Positions 25,528-36,710 of a stretch of DNA of 64,000 nt are shown here, piece after piece; position 1 is the stretch's first letter; each line of letters begins with the position of its first letter. A program made the translations under genes and the position numbers. This stretch comes from Thermohalobaculum sp963700775 (GTDB lineage: Bacteria; Pseudomonadota; Alphaproteobacteria; Rhodobacterales; Rhodobacteraceae). The notes beneath the pieces were generated by a model. It was not told the DNA's origin. It was given only the letters and a program-made list of their open reading frames with translations, and did no database searches. The stretch is from contig CAVOYU010000001.1 in assembly GCA_963700775.1 (NCBI GenBank), positions 372,001 to 436,000 of the forward strand, given 5' to 3'.

Positions 25528-26686
25528 CCAGCTTGCATTGATCATGACCCATGGGCCCATTCGCGCATTCCGATGGAGATGATCTTCCAAGGCCGGTCGA
25601 TGAGCTTGTTCCAGGCTTCGCAGCAGAACGCGACGATGTCGTCATAGGACTGGAAGATCCGGTTTGAGAGCCAGTTGTCGCGGATGTATTGCCAGACGTT
25701 CTCGACCGGGTTCAGCTCCGGCGAGCGCGGCGGGAGCGGCATCAGGGTGATATTGTCGGGGATGTCGAGCTTGGTGGACATGTGCCATCCGGCCTGGTCG
25801 AGGATGACGACGGCGTGGGCGCCGGTGTCGACGGCGGCGCTGATCTCATTCAGATGCGCCTGCATCGCCGGGGTGTCGGCCCAGGGCATGACCAGCCCGG
25901 CGCCCTTGCCCTTCTTCGGGCAGATGGCCCCGAAGATGTAGGCCCATTTGGTGCGCTGGTCGCGGGGCGCCGAGGGCCGGGTGCCGCGCCGTGCCCAGCG
26001 CCGGGTGATCAGGTTCTTCTGGCCGACCCGCGCTTCATCCTGGAACCACAGCTCTATCTCGGTGCCGGGTGCGAGCCTCTCGCGGATCGTCGCCAGCTCG
26101 GCGGGGAAGTTTTTTTAAACTCCTCGATGGCGTATTCGTTCTGGGCATGTTGGCGCGGCCGGGCCGAGAGCTTCCGGTAGCCGAGCGCGTTCAGTTCCCG
26201 GCTCATCGTCGCCTCGCTCAGCGAGATGGCGTATTCTTCCCAGACCCATTGCATCAGATCGATCAGCCGCCAGCGCACCACGCCGTGGATCGCCGGGATC
26301 GGTCCACGCTCGACGGCTGCCGCCAGAGCCGCACGCTGATCGTCGCTCAGCTTCGGCGGCTTGCCAGGAGCCTTGGCATCGATCAGCCCGTCCGGGCCGC
26401 TCGCGTTGAACCGCAGCACCCAGTCGCGAATGCTCTGCAGACCGACCCCCCCGGTCCGGGCTGCCTCCGTCCGCTTCCCGCCGTCATAGATCACTGCCAG
26501 CGCCAGAAGCCGGCGCGCCTGATTGGCGTCTTTCACCGACCGCGCCAACGCCCGCAGATCGCCGCTCCCGAAATCACCCCGCAAGCCAATCGCTGCACCC
26601 ATGGCGAACCTCCTCTGTTCGCCACAGTGATTCAGACTTCAGCCGATTTGGGAATCCCCAAATGAGTCAGGCTCAGCGCAAGATGG
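25528..26686. mobile_element. IS630-family insertion sequence, complete with TIRs and TA target duplication
   Basis: An 1159-bp element. The left end begins CCAGCTTGCATTGATCATGA (25528). The right end, read inward on the minus strand from 26686, begins CCATCTTGCGCTGAGCCTGA. These imperfect terminal inverted repeats agree over about 30 positions. TA dinucleotides flank both ends (25526-25527 and 26687-26688), as expected for the Tc1/mariner-like IS630 mechanism. A single minus-strand transposase gene, split by an A7 slip site, fills the element. The intact ends and the nearly full-length transposase suggest a recent, potentially active copy. It lies next to the low-GC cyclase region. Confidence 0.9.
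25542..26602 (-). CDS. IS630 transposase, two frames joined by a probable -1 frameshift
   Basis: The 5' frame (26602 down to about 26110) encodes the DNA-binding part, with helix-turn-helix segments RRLLALAVIYDGGKRTEAA and LQSIRDWVLRFNASG. The 3' frame (down to 25542) encodes the DDE catalytic part: LWFQDEARVG, VVILDQAGWHMS and PRSPELNPVENVWQYIRDN. The two frames meet at TTTAAAAAAAC (seven A, coding strand of 26110-26116). Slipping back one base there turns EEFKKT into EEFKKNFPAEL and gives one 353-residue protein. Programmed -1 slippage on A runs is known in several IS families. The shift has the opposite sign to the surplus-base breaks in the other genes of this window, which supports it being real biology. 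Confidence 0.85.
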
Positions 26687-26688
26687 TA

Positions 26689-27020
26689 TCAGTGTGGGAC
26701 AACCCCGACCTTCGATGGGCGGGCGTTATGCGTATCTTTGACCCATTCCGCTGCTACCGGTGAGGACAGTGGACGGCAGGAATAAGCCCAAACTGACAGA
26801 TGCTGCGACGCGGCGAATGTCCGCTGTCTTCGTCACGGCCCTTTTAAACAGGCGTCTTCGCTTTTGGTAATATCCAAGAAATATCGGATCCAAAATCTAC
26901 GCATTGTAGTGCTATGTCTGAAAAAAACGTAAAGTAGGTGCCCGGTGTGAACGAAAAGTTGATCGGAATAGCGCCGCTACTCGATCGGCTCGCACGGTTT
27001 GTTTGATTGGAATTCGAGAT
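26689..27020. other. Low-GC intergenic region right of the IS630 element
   Basis: 332 bp with no recognisable gene. Base composition drops clearly compared with the rest of the window and includes runs such as CTGAAAAAAACGTAAAG near 26922. It probably belongs to the same acquired segment as the downstream cyclase gene, possibly with a transcription end for it. Confidence 0.5.
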
Positions 27021-28904
27021 CTATGACGCGTTCTCCGGGACGCCCAGTCTTCGCAAGTCATCCAGCCAGCGGTTGAGGTACTCATCGCTGGTGAACGGAG
27101 CAGTTCTTGCCTCTTCAATGTCGTAACTGGGATTGTCTTTCAGAAACGCATCGATCACGGTTTGCGCCTCGTCTTCCCGCCCCAGCCTCAGAAATATTGG
27201 GGCAAGGGTACGTCTGAGGCGATCCGGAATCTCGTTCATCTTCTCGATCGAGGCGAGCGCTCCTTCGTAATCTTCCGAAAAATACTGGGCCCAACCCAGA
27301 TTCCACAGATACCAGTCCTCATGATGCGGGTTGAGACGGATTGCAGACTTCATCCGTTCGACGGCTTCGGGTGCGCGTCCAATGTATACCAAAGGGTCAG
27401 TTGAGTCGGCCAGAACCGAGGCAGAATTCGGGTTCAGGGATATCGCCTTCTCGTAAATCGAAATAGCCTTCTCAAGGTCGCCACTTTGAGTCGTGGCGTT
27501 TGCTAGAACCTGATGACCCGTTGAATTGAACGGCTCTAATTGTATCGCCTTTCGGGCCATCTTAAATGCAAGGTCAAGTGACTCTTCGCGCGTCGTTTCT
27601 TCGCTCCAGCCCCAGCGGTAGCCAAAGATATAGGCCCAAGCGAGTTCGATATATGCGCCCGCAAAGTCTGGGTCGAGTTCGATTGCCTGTTTGCTCAACT
27701 GCATCGCAAGAATGTTGCCTTCTTTTGTGAATTTTAACGACTGCTCCTGCGCGCGCTTGAACAGTTCGTATGCACCAAGGTTGTCAGTGGGTTGGTGTTT
27801 TAGCCGGTCGTACTCCGCTAGGTTGATGTTTGACACAAGGGTAGAGGCGATGGTCCGGGTGATCTCATCCTGAACTGCGAAAATGTCCTGCAAATCGCGG
27901 TCATATTGTTCGGCCCAGAGGTTCTTGCCGGTCAGCGCATCAATTAATTTCGCTGTGGCACGCAAATTGTCGCCCGCGATCTGGACACTGCCCTCGACGA
28001 CATATCGTACGCCCAATTCTTGGGCCACCTGCTGCACCTTCACCGGCTTGTCCTTGTAGGTGAAGGTTGAATCGCGGGCGACAACAAAGAAATCGGGGAA
28101 CCGGGACAGTGCGGTCAGAATGTTCTCGCTGAGGCCATCGCTGAGGAAATCCTGTTCCGGATCGTTGTTCAGGTTGTCGAAGGCCATGACCGCGATGGAC
28201 GGCTTGCCGGGCATGGCAAGGACTGTCGACCAGTTCGGAGGAGGTTATCGGTTCCGAGTTCCAAGGCTGCCACCATGCGACCCCACCTGCCGCGAGCGCA
28301 AGTGCGACGACACCTGCAAAAGTCCATGAGCGGCCAGCGGACACCGGTGAGGCCTCGCTGAATGGGCGAAACCAATGCGTTGGCTCTGTCGTCAAGCTCC
28401 ACACTGACAATACTCACCGGTTCGTCAATGTTCTTGAGCTGGTGCTCGTCCGAGATCATCGAAGGTGAGATCCAGCTTGTCCTTGACCTGCTCATACACG
28501 TTCCGAGCCATGTAGATGCCGCCGGGCTCGGCCGCGCTTTCAAGGCGTGCTGCCAAGTTTACGCCGTCTCCGTGTATGTCATCGCCTTCAACAACGATGT
28601 CACCGATGTTGATCCCGATGCGATATCGCACTTGATCGTCTTCCGGCACGCCAGCGTTTTCGGACCCAACAAAATGCTGAACTTCTACGGCGCAACGGAC
28701 GGCTTCAACGGCACTGGCGAATTCGATCAGCAGACCATCGCCCATCAGTTTGACGATGCGCCCGTTCCGAGCCGACAAAATGGGTTCGATTATGTTTTCG
28801 CGGTGCTCTTTGACGGTCGCCAAGACGCCGGCTTCATCTTTTCGAATCAAGCGGCTGTAGCCAACGACGTCAGCGGCTAATATTGCGGCGAGGCGCCGTT
28901 CCAA
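27021..28904 (-). CDS. Class III adenylate cyclase with TolB-like and TPR domains, frame interrupted three times
   Basis: About 626 residues when three surplus bases are ignored, near 28450, 28366 and 28210. The N-terminal cyclase domain shows RRLAAILAADVVGYSRLIRK, VKLMGDGLLIEFAS and GDGVNLAARLESAAEPGG with the metal-binding aspartates. A linker carries a probable single transmembrane segment (TFAGVVALALAAGGVAWW). Then come the TolB-like region (PSIAVMAFDNLNNDPEQDFL) and several TPRs (GDLEKAISIYEKAISLNPNS). The breaks fall after DLTFDDLG, after ALVS, and before LAMPGKPSIA. Base composition is far lower in GC than the neighbours and codon choice is different, so the gene was probably acquired. 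It is the second cyclase of this architecture in the window and differs from the first by the membrane anchor. Confidence 0.78.
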
Positions 28905-29271
28905 ACTGCGATCCCCTTGGCCTAAGAAACAGATATATGAACAATCTGCACCTGGCCCAGACTGTCAACGTATATCAAAATGCCGTGTCCCTCGAAGCTG
29001 CCATTCCCGGTTCTGGATCCAAAGACAGCTCCGTCCGCATTCCCGCCGTTGCGCGAGAACGCGTCTAGGGCAATTCTTGGCACTCCCTTGCCATAGCCCC
29101 AACGGCAACATCTGGGATCGAACCGGACATCTGCAACCTTGCTCAGACGGCTGCTTCGTCTCGCCTTCCTGCCCCTACGCGAACATGTCGACGCCGGCAC
29201 CGCGCGCGATATCCGCAATCCCCTCGACGCCGCCCCGCCGCATCCTGGCGCTCGCCAGCACCCCCGCTCCC
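28905..29271. other. Intergenic region, 367 bp
   Basis: A minus-strand open frame (28922-29275) ends in SFEGHGILIYVDSLGQVQIV, which reads like protein, but its upstream two thirds are arginine-rich and random-looking. I recognise no family and do not call it a gene. GC content rises back to the window average at about 29160, which marks the edge of the low-GC segment. Confidence 0.4.
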
Positions 29272-30183
29272 TCACCTCGCCGGATGCTTCTCCATCCAGT
29301 GCCGGGCGATGTCCTCGCGCCGGGTGATCCAGACCCGCTCGTGGCCGGCCATGTAGTCGAGGATCCGGTAGAGCGCGCCGATCCGTCCTGGCCGGCCCAG
29401 CAGGCGGGCGTGCAGCCCGACCGTCATCATCGCCGGCCGCTCCGCCCCCTCGGCATAGAGCACGTCGAAGCTGTCCTTCAGGTAGGTGTAGAACTCCTCG
29501 CCCACCTGGTAGCCCTCCTTGCGCCCGAAGCGGCTGTCGTTGGTCTCAAGCGAGTAGGGGATCACCAGGTGCGGCTTGCCGAAGTCGTGGCTCCACCAGG
29601 GCAGCTCGTCGTTGTAGCAGTCGGAGTCGAACACATAGCCCTCCTCCACCGCGAGGCGCCTGGTGTTGATCGACGGCATCCCGGCGTAATAGCCCATCGG
29701 CGGGCGCCCGGTCAGCCGCACCACCTGGTCGCGCGACTTGCGGATCAGCGCCCGCTCCTCGGCCTCGTCCATGCCGTGATAGTCGATCCAGCGCCAGCCA
29801 TGGGGCTGCAGGTCGAAGCCCGCCTCGATCATCGCCGCCAGCGGCTCGGGCACCAGCTCGCCCGCCAGCCCGACCAGGTTCACCGTCGCCGGCAGCCCCC
29901 GGTCGGTGAAGGCGCGCAGGAGCCGCCAGTAGCCGACACGGCTGCCGTATTCGTAGTTCGATTCCATGTTGAGATCGCGGGCGCCGCTGCGGGCGTCCAC
30001 CACCAGGTCCGAGACCCGCGCCTCGCTCCGGTCGTCGCCGTTGAGGACGCACATCTCGGCGCCCTCCTCGTAGTTGATGCAGAAGTTGACCGCGACCCGG
30101 GCGCGGCCGGGCCAGTCCGCATGGGGCGGACGGCCGCCGTATCCGGCGAGCTGGCGGGTCGGCAGGGAAAGATCGGTCGGCAT
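29272..30183 (-). CDS. Polysaccharide deacetylase family protein, PuuE/allantoinase-like
   Basis: A 303-residue NodB-type carbohydrate esterase family member of the PuuE/CDA-like branch. Diagnostic stretches are GGRPPHADWPGRARVAVNFC, NYEEGAEMCVLNGD (about 39-52), NMESNYEYGSRVGYWRLL, LQPHGWRWIDYHGMDE and the C-terminal MTVGLHARLLGRPGR. The known members include metal-independent allantoinase (allantoin to allantoate) and related amidohydrolases. The canonical NodB metal triad is not obvious, as is typical of PuuE. The ATG at 30183 was chosen because it gives the conserved N-terminus PTDLSLPTRQLAGYGGRPP. No other purine-degradation gene is adjacent, so allantoinase activity is a family-level inference. 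Confidence 0.78.
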   Translation of the reverse strand: MPTDLSLPTRQLAGYGGRPPHADWPGRARVAVNFCINYEEGAEMCVLNGDDRSEARVSDLVVDARSGARDLNMESNYEYGSRVGYWRLLRAFTDRGLPATVNLVGLAGELVPEPLAAMIEAGFDLQPHGWRWIDYHGMDEAEERALIRKSRDQVVRLTGRPPMGYYAGMPSINTRRLAVEEGYVFDSDCYNDELPWWSHDFGKPHLVIPYSLETNDSRFGRKEGYQVGEEFYTYLKDSFDVLYAEGAERPAMMTVGLHARLLGRPGRIGALYRILDYMAGHERVWITRREDIARHWMEKHPAR

Positions 30184-30263
30184 GGCGCGCCTCGTGCGGC
30201 TGATTCCCGGCAACCGGGCGCCGCGAGCCTAGAGCGCTTTCGGGCCGTTGGGAATCGCCGCCC

Positions 30264-33038
<2,775 letters not shown>

Positions 33039-33280
33039 GTGAGATATTCCCCTAGGCACGGCACGGCGGCCATGCGGTCCATCCTGCTCCGCCCCGCCCG
33101 TCCATCCGGCCCCGGCCGAGGGCCCCGGAAAACGTGCATCGGCGCTTGAGGCCCCGCGCGCAACGGCGTAAGTGTGGCAGGCCATCCGGCCACAGGGCAC
33201 GGCGTGACACATATTTTCGGGGAGGGACACTGTCAACGTTCCCTGCCTGCAGGACCGCTCGGAGAATCAAGGAGAACCCC

Positions 33281-34219
33281 GTGAGATTGACCCCCTTCGG
33301 CGCGGCCGCGCTGTGCCTCGCCCTCGGCGGCCACGCTGCCTTCGCCCAGACGAGCAGCGGCCAGACGGGCAGCAGCCAGACGGGCAGCGAACAGCCGGCC
33401 ACCGCTCCGGCGGCGGCCGAAGCGGCGGCCGAGTACGGCATCGACACCATGCTCGCGGACGTGAACGGCGAGAAGCTGACCGTCGGCGACCTGGTCACCA
33501 TCCGCCGCCAGCTGCCCGACCAGTACCAGCAGCTGCCCGACGAGGTGCTGTTCAGCGGGCTGCGCGACCAGATGGTCGACCAGATGCTGCTGGCCCAGGC
33601 CGCCGCAGCCGCCGGCATGGAGCAGCAGCCGGCGATCGCGCTCCACATCCTGAACCAGCGCCGCGCCACCCTGGCCGAATCCTATCTGCGCCAGGAGATC
33701 GCCGCCCGGGTCACGCCCGAGGCGGTCGAAGCGCTCTACAACGAGCGCTACGTCGACGCGCCGCCGGAGCAGGAGGTGCACGCCGCCCATATCCTGGTCG
33801 AGACCGAGGAGACGGCGAAGGCGCTCAAGGCCGAGCTGGACGGCGGCGCCGATTTCGCCGAGCTCGCCAAGGCCAACGGCACCGACGGCACCGCCGCCCG
33901 TGGCGGCGACCTCGGCTGGTTCGTGCGCGCCGACATGGTGCCGGAATTCGCCGACGCCGCTTTCGCCATGGAGCCCGGCACCGTCAGCGACCCGGTCAAG
34001 ACCGCGTTCGGCTGGCACCTGATCAGGCTCGAGGAGAAGCGTGAGCGAGCTGCGCCGGCGCTCGACGACGTGCGCGGGCAGCTCGCCGGCGACCTCGCCC
34101 AGAAGGCGCAGGAAGAAATTGTTGCGGCGGTGCGCGAGAACGCCAAGATCGCGATGCCCGAGACCATGCCCCCGCCCTCGTCGATCCGCGCCGACGCGCT
34201 GCTCGACGAAACGAAGTGA
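33281..34219 (+). CDS. Periplasmic parvulin-type peptidyl-prolyl isomerase
   Basis: A 312-residue exported PPIase (PrsA/SurA/PpiD-like). It starts at the GTG at 33281, which is preceded by AAGGAG. A signal peptide (PFGAAALCLALGGHAAFA, residues 5-22) is followed by a Gln/Ser/Thr/Gly-rich linker, an N-terminal chaperone-like helical part, and the rotamase domain at about 165-265 (HAAHILVETEETAKALKAEL, ARGGDLGWFVRADMVPEFAD, VKTAFGWHLIRLEEKRE). It is divergent from secA with 242 bp between, a sensible pairing because it would assist folding of Sec-exported proteins. Outer-membrane protein folding or general periplasmic chaperoning is the likely role. Confidence 0.85.
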   Translation: MRLTPFGAAALCLALGGHAAFAQTSSGQTGSSQTGSEQPATAPAAAEAAAEYGIDTMLADVNGEKLTVGDLVTIRRQLPDQYQQLPDEVLFSGLRDQMVDQMLLAQAAAAAGMEQQPAIALHILNQRRATLAESYLRQEIAARVTPEAVEALYNERYVDAPPEQEVHAAHILVETEETAKALKAELDGGADFAELAKANGTDGTAARGGDLGWFVRADMVPEFADAAFAMEPGTVSDPVKTAFGWHLIRLEEKRERAAPALDDVRGQLAGDLAQKAQEEIVAAVRENAKIAMPETMPPPSSIRADALLDETK

Positions 34220-34298
34220 TCGCCGGGCGTTGATAGCGGCGGGGACGCGGTAGAGCTCGGGAACCGGACGACGGGTCATCCTTTTCGGGGAGGCTGCA

Positions 34299-36215
34299 AT
34301 GGCAGGCAGGAAGGACGGCAAGGCGGGCAAGGCGGCCAAGGCGGCAACGGCCGCGAAGCGCGCATCCAGGGCGGCAGCCGGCGCCGGACAGGCGGCGAAG
34401 CCGAAGCCAGCGGCGGCATCAGCCGCCAAACCGGCCACCAAGCCGGCCACCAAGACTGCGGCCAAGACTGCGGCCAAGACTGCGGCCAAGACTGCGGCCA
34501 GACCGGCCACCAAGGCTGCGGCCAAGACGACCGCCAAGGCTGCGGCGACTCCGAAACCGGCCCGCAAGGCGGCGGCGCCCGCCAAACCGGCCGCGGCCAA
34601 GGCTTCCTCCAGGGCTTCGGCCAAGCGGGTGGCAAGACCCACGTCCAAACCCTCGTCCAAACCCTCGTCCAAACTCTCGTCAAAGCCATCGGCCAAACCA
34701 TCCGTCAAACCGCTGGCGCGGGCCTCGCAGTCGGCCAAGCCGGCGATCCGCTCGGCGACGCGCACGGTGGCACGGCCGGTGGCGCGGCCGGCCAAGGCGG
34801 TCAAGGCGGCGCCCGGAAGGACCGCCGGAAAGGCCGCCGGCCTCGCGGCCCGGATCGCCGAGCGCCGCCAGGCCCAGGCCGCCATAGCGGCCGAGATCGC
34901 GGCGCTCGAGGCCGAGATGGTCAAGGCCACCGGCAAGCCGGCGCCAAAAGCCAAGAAGAACGCCAAGAAGGTCGTGGTCTCGCCCTTCGCGCCGAAATCC
35001 TTCCCGCCCCTGCCGGCGGTGGCCGGTGTGCGCCTCGCCAGCGGCGCGGCGGGCGTGCGCTACAAGGGCCGTGCCGACGTGATGCTGGCCGAGATCGCCG
35101 CCGGCTCCGTCATCGCCGGTGCCTTCACCCGCTCCGAGACCCGCGCCGCGCCGGTGCTCTGGTGTCAGGAGCGACTGGCCGCGCTGGCCGCCGCGCCAAG
35201 CGGCCGCAAGCTCGCCATCGTGGTCAACTCCGGCAATGCCAACGCCTTCACCGGCGGCGCCGGCCGCAGCGCCGTCGAAGCGGTGGCGAAGATGGCCGGA
35301 AAGGTGCTGAAGGTGCCCGCGGGCAACGTGTTCCAGGCCTCGACCGGCGTCATCGGCGAGCCCCTGCCGGCCGAGCGCATCACCGCCAGGCTGGCCGCCA
35401 TCGCCAAGGGCCTTTCGCCCGACCGGATGGAGGACGCGGCGCGGGCGATCATGACCACCGACACCTTCCCCAAGGGCGCCAGCGAGGTGGTCGACCTCGA
35501 CGACGTCCCGGTGACGATTTCCGGCTTCTGCAAGGGCTCGGGCATGATCCAGCCCGACATGGCGACCATGCTGGTGTTCATCTTCACCGACGCGAAGGTC
35601 GACCCGATGCTGCTCCGGACGACGGTCACGGAGCTGACCGACCAGACCTTCAACTGCATCACCGTCGACAGCGACACCTCGACCTCCGACACGCTGCTGG
35701 TCGCCGCCACCGGCAAGGCCCGGATGCCGGTGATCGACAGCCGCCGCGATCCCCGCTACGCCCGCTTCCGCACCGCGCTCGGCGAGGTCATGCGCGATCT
35801 GGCGATCCAGGTGGTGAAGGACGGCGAGGGCGCCTCGAAGGTCGTCGCCATCACCGTGACGGGCGCCAGGTCCGACCGCGCGGCCCGCAAGATCGGCCTC
35901 TCGATCGCCAACTCGCCCCTGGTCAAGACCGCCATCGCCGGCGAGGATCCGAACTGGGGCCGCGTGGTGATGGCCGTCGGCAAGGCCGGCGAGGCCGCCG
36001 ACCGCGATCGGCTCTCGATCAGCTTCGGCAAGATCCTGGTGGCCGAGAACGGCTGGGTCGCGCCGAGCTATTCCGAGGAAGTCGGCGCCGCCTACATGAA
36101 GCGCGACGAGCTCGAGATCGCGGTGGATGTCGGCATCGGCGCCGGCCGCGCCACGGTCTGGACCTGCGACCTGACCAACCGCTACATCGAGATCAACGCG
36201 GATTATCGTTCGTGA
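34299..36215 (+). CDS. argJ: ArgJ (glutamate N-acetyltransferase) with a 225-residue histone H1-like N-terminal extension
   Basis: A 638-residue protein. Residues about 226-638 form a complete ArgJ, the bifunctional ornithine acetyltransferase/N-acetylglutamate synthase of arginine biosynthesis: SPFAPKSFPPLPAVAGVRLA, FTRSETRAAPVLWC, VVNSGNANAFTGG, STGVIGEPLP, and the self-cleavage site IQPDMATMLVF, where Thr423 is the nucleophile. The first 225 residues are a Lys/Ala/Pro-rich tail (KPATKTAAKTAAK, SKPSSKPSSKLSSKP) with one acidic residue (Asp6) in the first 187, followed by a short helix (GLAARIAERRQAQAAIAAEI, 181-200). The tail resembles AlgP and H1-like bacterial proteins. The upstream ATG is supported by GGGGAGG at 34289-34295 and by continuous in-frame repeats. 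A normal-length ArgJ starting inside the frame (for example at 34917) remains possible. mutT overlaps its stop. Confidence 0.88.
   Translation: MAGRKDGKAGKAAKAATAAKRASRAAAGAGQAAKPKPAAASAAKPATKPATKTAAKTAAKTAAKTAARPATKAAAKTTAKAAATPKPARKAAAPAKPAAAKASSRASAKRVARPTSKPSSKPSSKLSSKPSAKPSVKPLARASQSAKPAIRSATRTVARPVARPAKAVKAAPGRTAGKAAGLAARIAERRQAQAAIAAEIAALEAEMVKATGKPAPKAKKNAKKVVVSPFAPKSFPPLPAVAGVRLASGAAGVRYKGRADVMLAEIAAGSVIAGAFTRSETRAAPVLWCQERLAALAAAPSGRKLAIVVNSGNANAFTGGAGRSAVEAVAKMAGKVLKVPAGNVFQASTGVIGEPLPAERITARLAAIAKGLSPDRMEDAARAIMTTDTFPKGASEVVDLDDVPVTISGFCKGSGMIQPDMATMLVFIFTDAKVDPMLLRTTVTELTDQTFNCITVDSDTSTSDTLLVAATGKARMPVIDSRRDPRYARFRTALGEVMRDLAIQVVKDGEGASKVVAITVTGARSDRAARKIGLSIANSPLVKTAIAGEDPNWGRVVMAVGKAGEAADRDRLSISFGKILVAENGWVAPSYSEEVGAAYMKRDELEIAVDVGIGAGRATVWTCDLTNRYIEINADYRS
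34452..34499 (+). repeat. Four perfect 12-bp tandem repeats in the argJ 5' extension
   Basis: AAGACTGCGGCC repeats four times without mismatch and encodes Lys-Thr-Ala-Ala units. Unit length is a multiple of three, so copy-number change keeps the frame. Confidence 0.9.
34644..34679 (+). repeat. 12-bp tandem repeats encoding Ser-Lys-Pro-Ser units
   Basis: TCCAAACCCTCG occurs twice exactly and once with a single change (TCCAAACTCTCG), followed by further diverged units to about 34715. Confidence 0.85.
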
Positions 36216-36610
36216 GGCTTGTGCTGGTCGCGGCCGTCGCCCTGATCGATCCGGACGGGCGGGTGCTGCTGGCCGAGCGGCCGGACGGAAAATCGATGGC
36301 CGGGCTCTGGGAGTTCCCGGGCGGCAAGGTCGAGCCCGACGAGACCCCGGAGGCCTGTCTGATCCGCGAGTTGCACGAGGAACTCGGCATCGACACCTGG
36401 CAAAGCTGCCTCGCGCCGCTGACCTTCGCCAGCCATGCCTATGCCGACTTCCACCTGCTGATGCCGCTCTTTGCCTGCCGCAAGTGGCAGGGCATCCCCC
36501 GCGCCCGCGAAGGCCAGCGCCTCGCCTGGGTCCGGCCTCGCGAGATCGAGAGCTACCCGATGCCGCCCGCAGACCGGCCGTTGATCCCGGTGCTGCGCGA
36601 CTGGCTCTGA
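36212..36610 (+). CDS. mutT: 8-oxo-dGTP diphosphatase MutT (Nudix)
   Basis: A 132-residue Nudix hydrolase that cleanses oxidised dGTP. The Nudix box is GGKVEPDETPEACLIRELHEELG, split here as GGKVEPDETPEA at about 42-53 and LIRELHEELGI at about 55-65, with the catalytic REL-EE. SMAGLWEFPGGK and the C-terminal PADRPLIPVLRDWL are typical of MutT. The start is a GTG at 36212 that overlaps the argJ stop as GTGA, so translation is coupled. The argJ-mutT order is common in alphaproteobacteria. Confidence 0.9.
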   Translation: MRLVLVAAVALIDPDGRVLLAERPDGKSMAGLWEFPGGKVEPDETPEACLIRELHEELGIDTWQSCLAPLTFASHAYADFHLLMPLFACRKWQGIPRAREGQRLAWVRPREIESYPMPPADRPLIPVLRDWL

Positions 36611-36666
36611 TGGCGCGATGCCCCGGCGACTTTTGTCTTTCATTGGGAGCGGCTATCGGTTATCCG

Positions 36667-36705
36667 AAGTATTAAATTGAATACTTGGACATTAGAAATA
36701 CTAAT
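36667..36705. promoter_or_regulatory. Two inverted repeats in an AT-rich leader
   Basis: AAGTATT (36667-36673) and AATACTT (36680-36686) form a perfect 7-bp inverted repeat with a 6-bp spacer. ATTAG (36691-36695) and CTAAT (36701-36705) form a second one 4 bp further on. Both lie immediately before the start of the receiver-domain protein, in a patch far richer in A/T than its surroundings. They are plausible operators or a promoter region. Confidence 0.45.
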
Positions 36706-36710
36706 GCGAG

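Noticed and set aside
28922..29275. 117-residue minus-strand open frame
   Set aside because: Only its last third looks protein-like. The rest is arginine-rich, there is no ribosome-binding site and no family resemblance.
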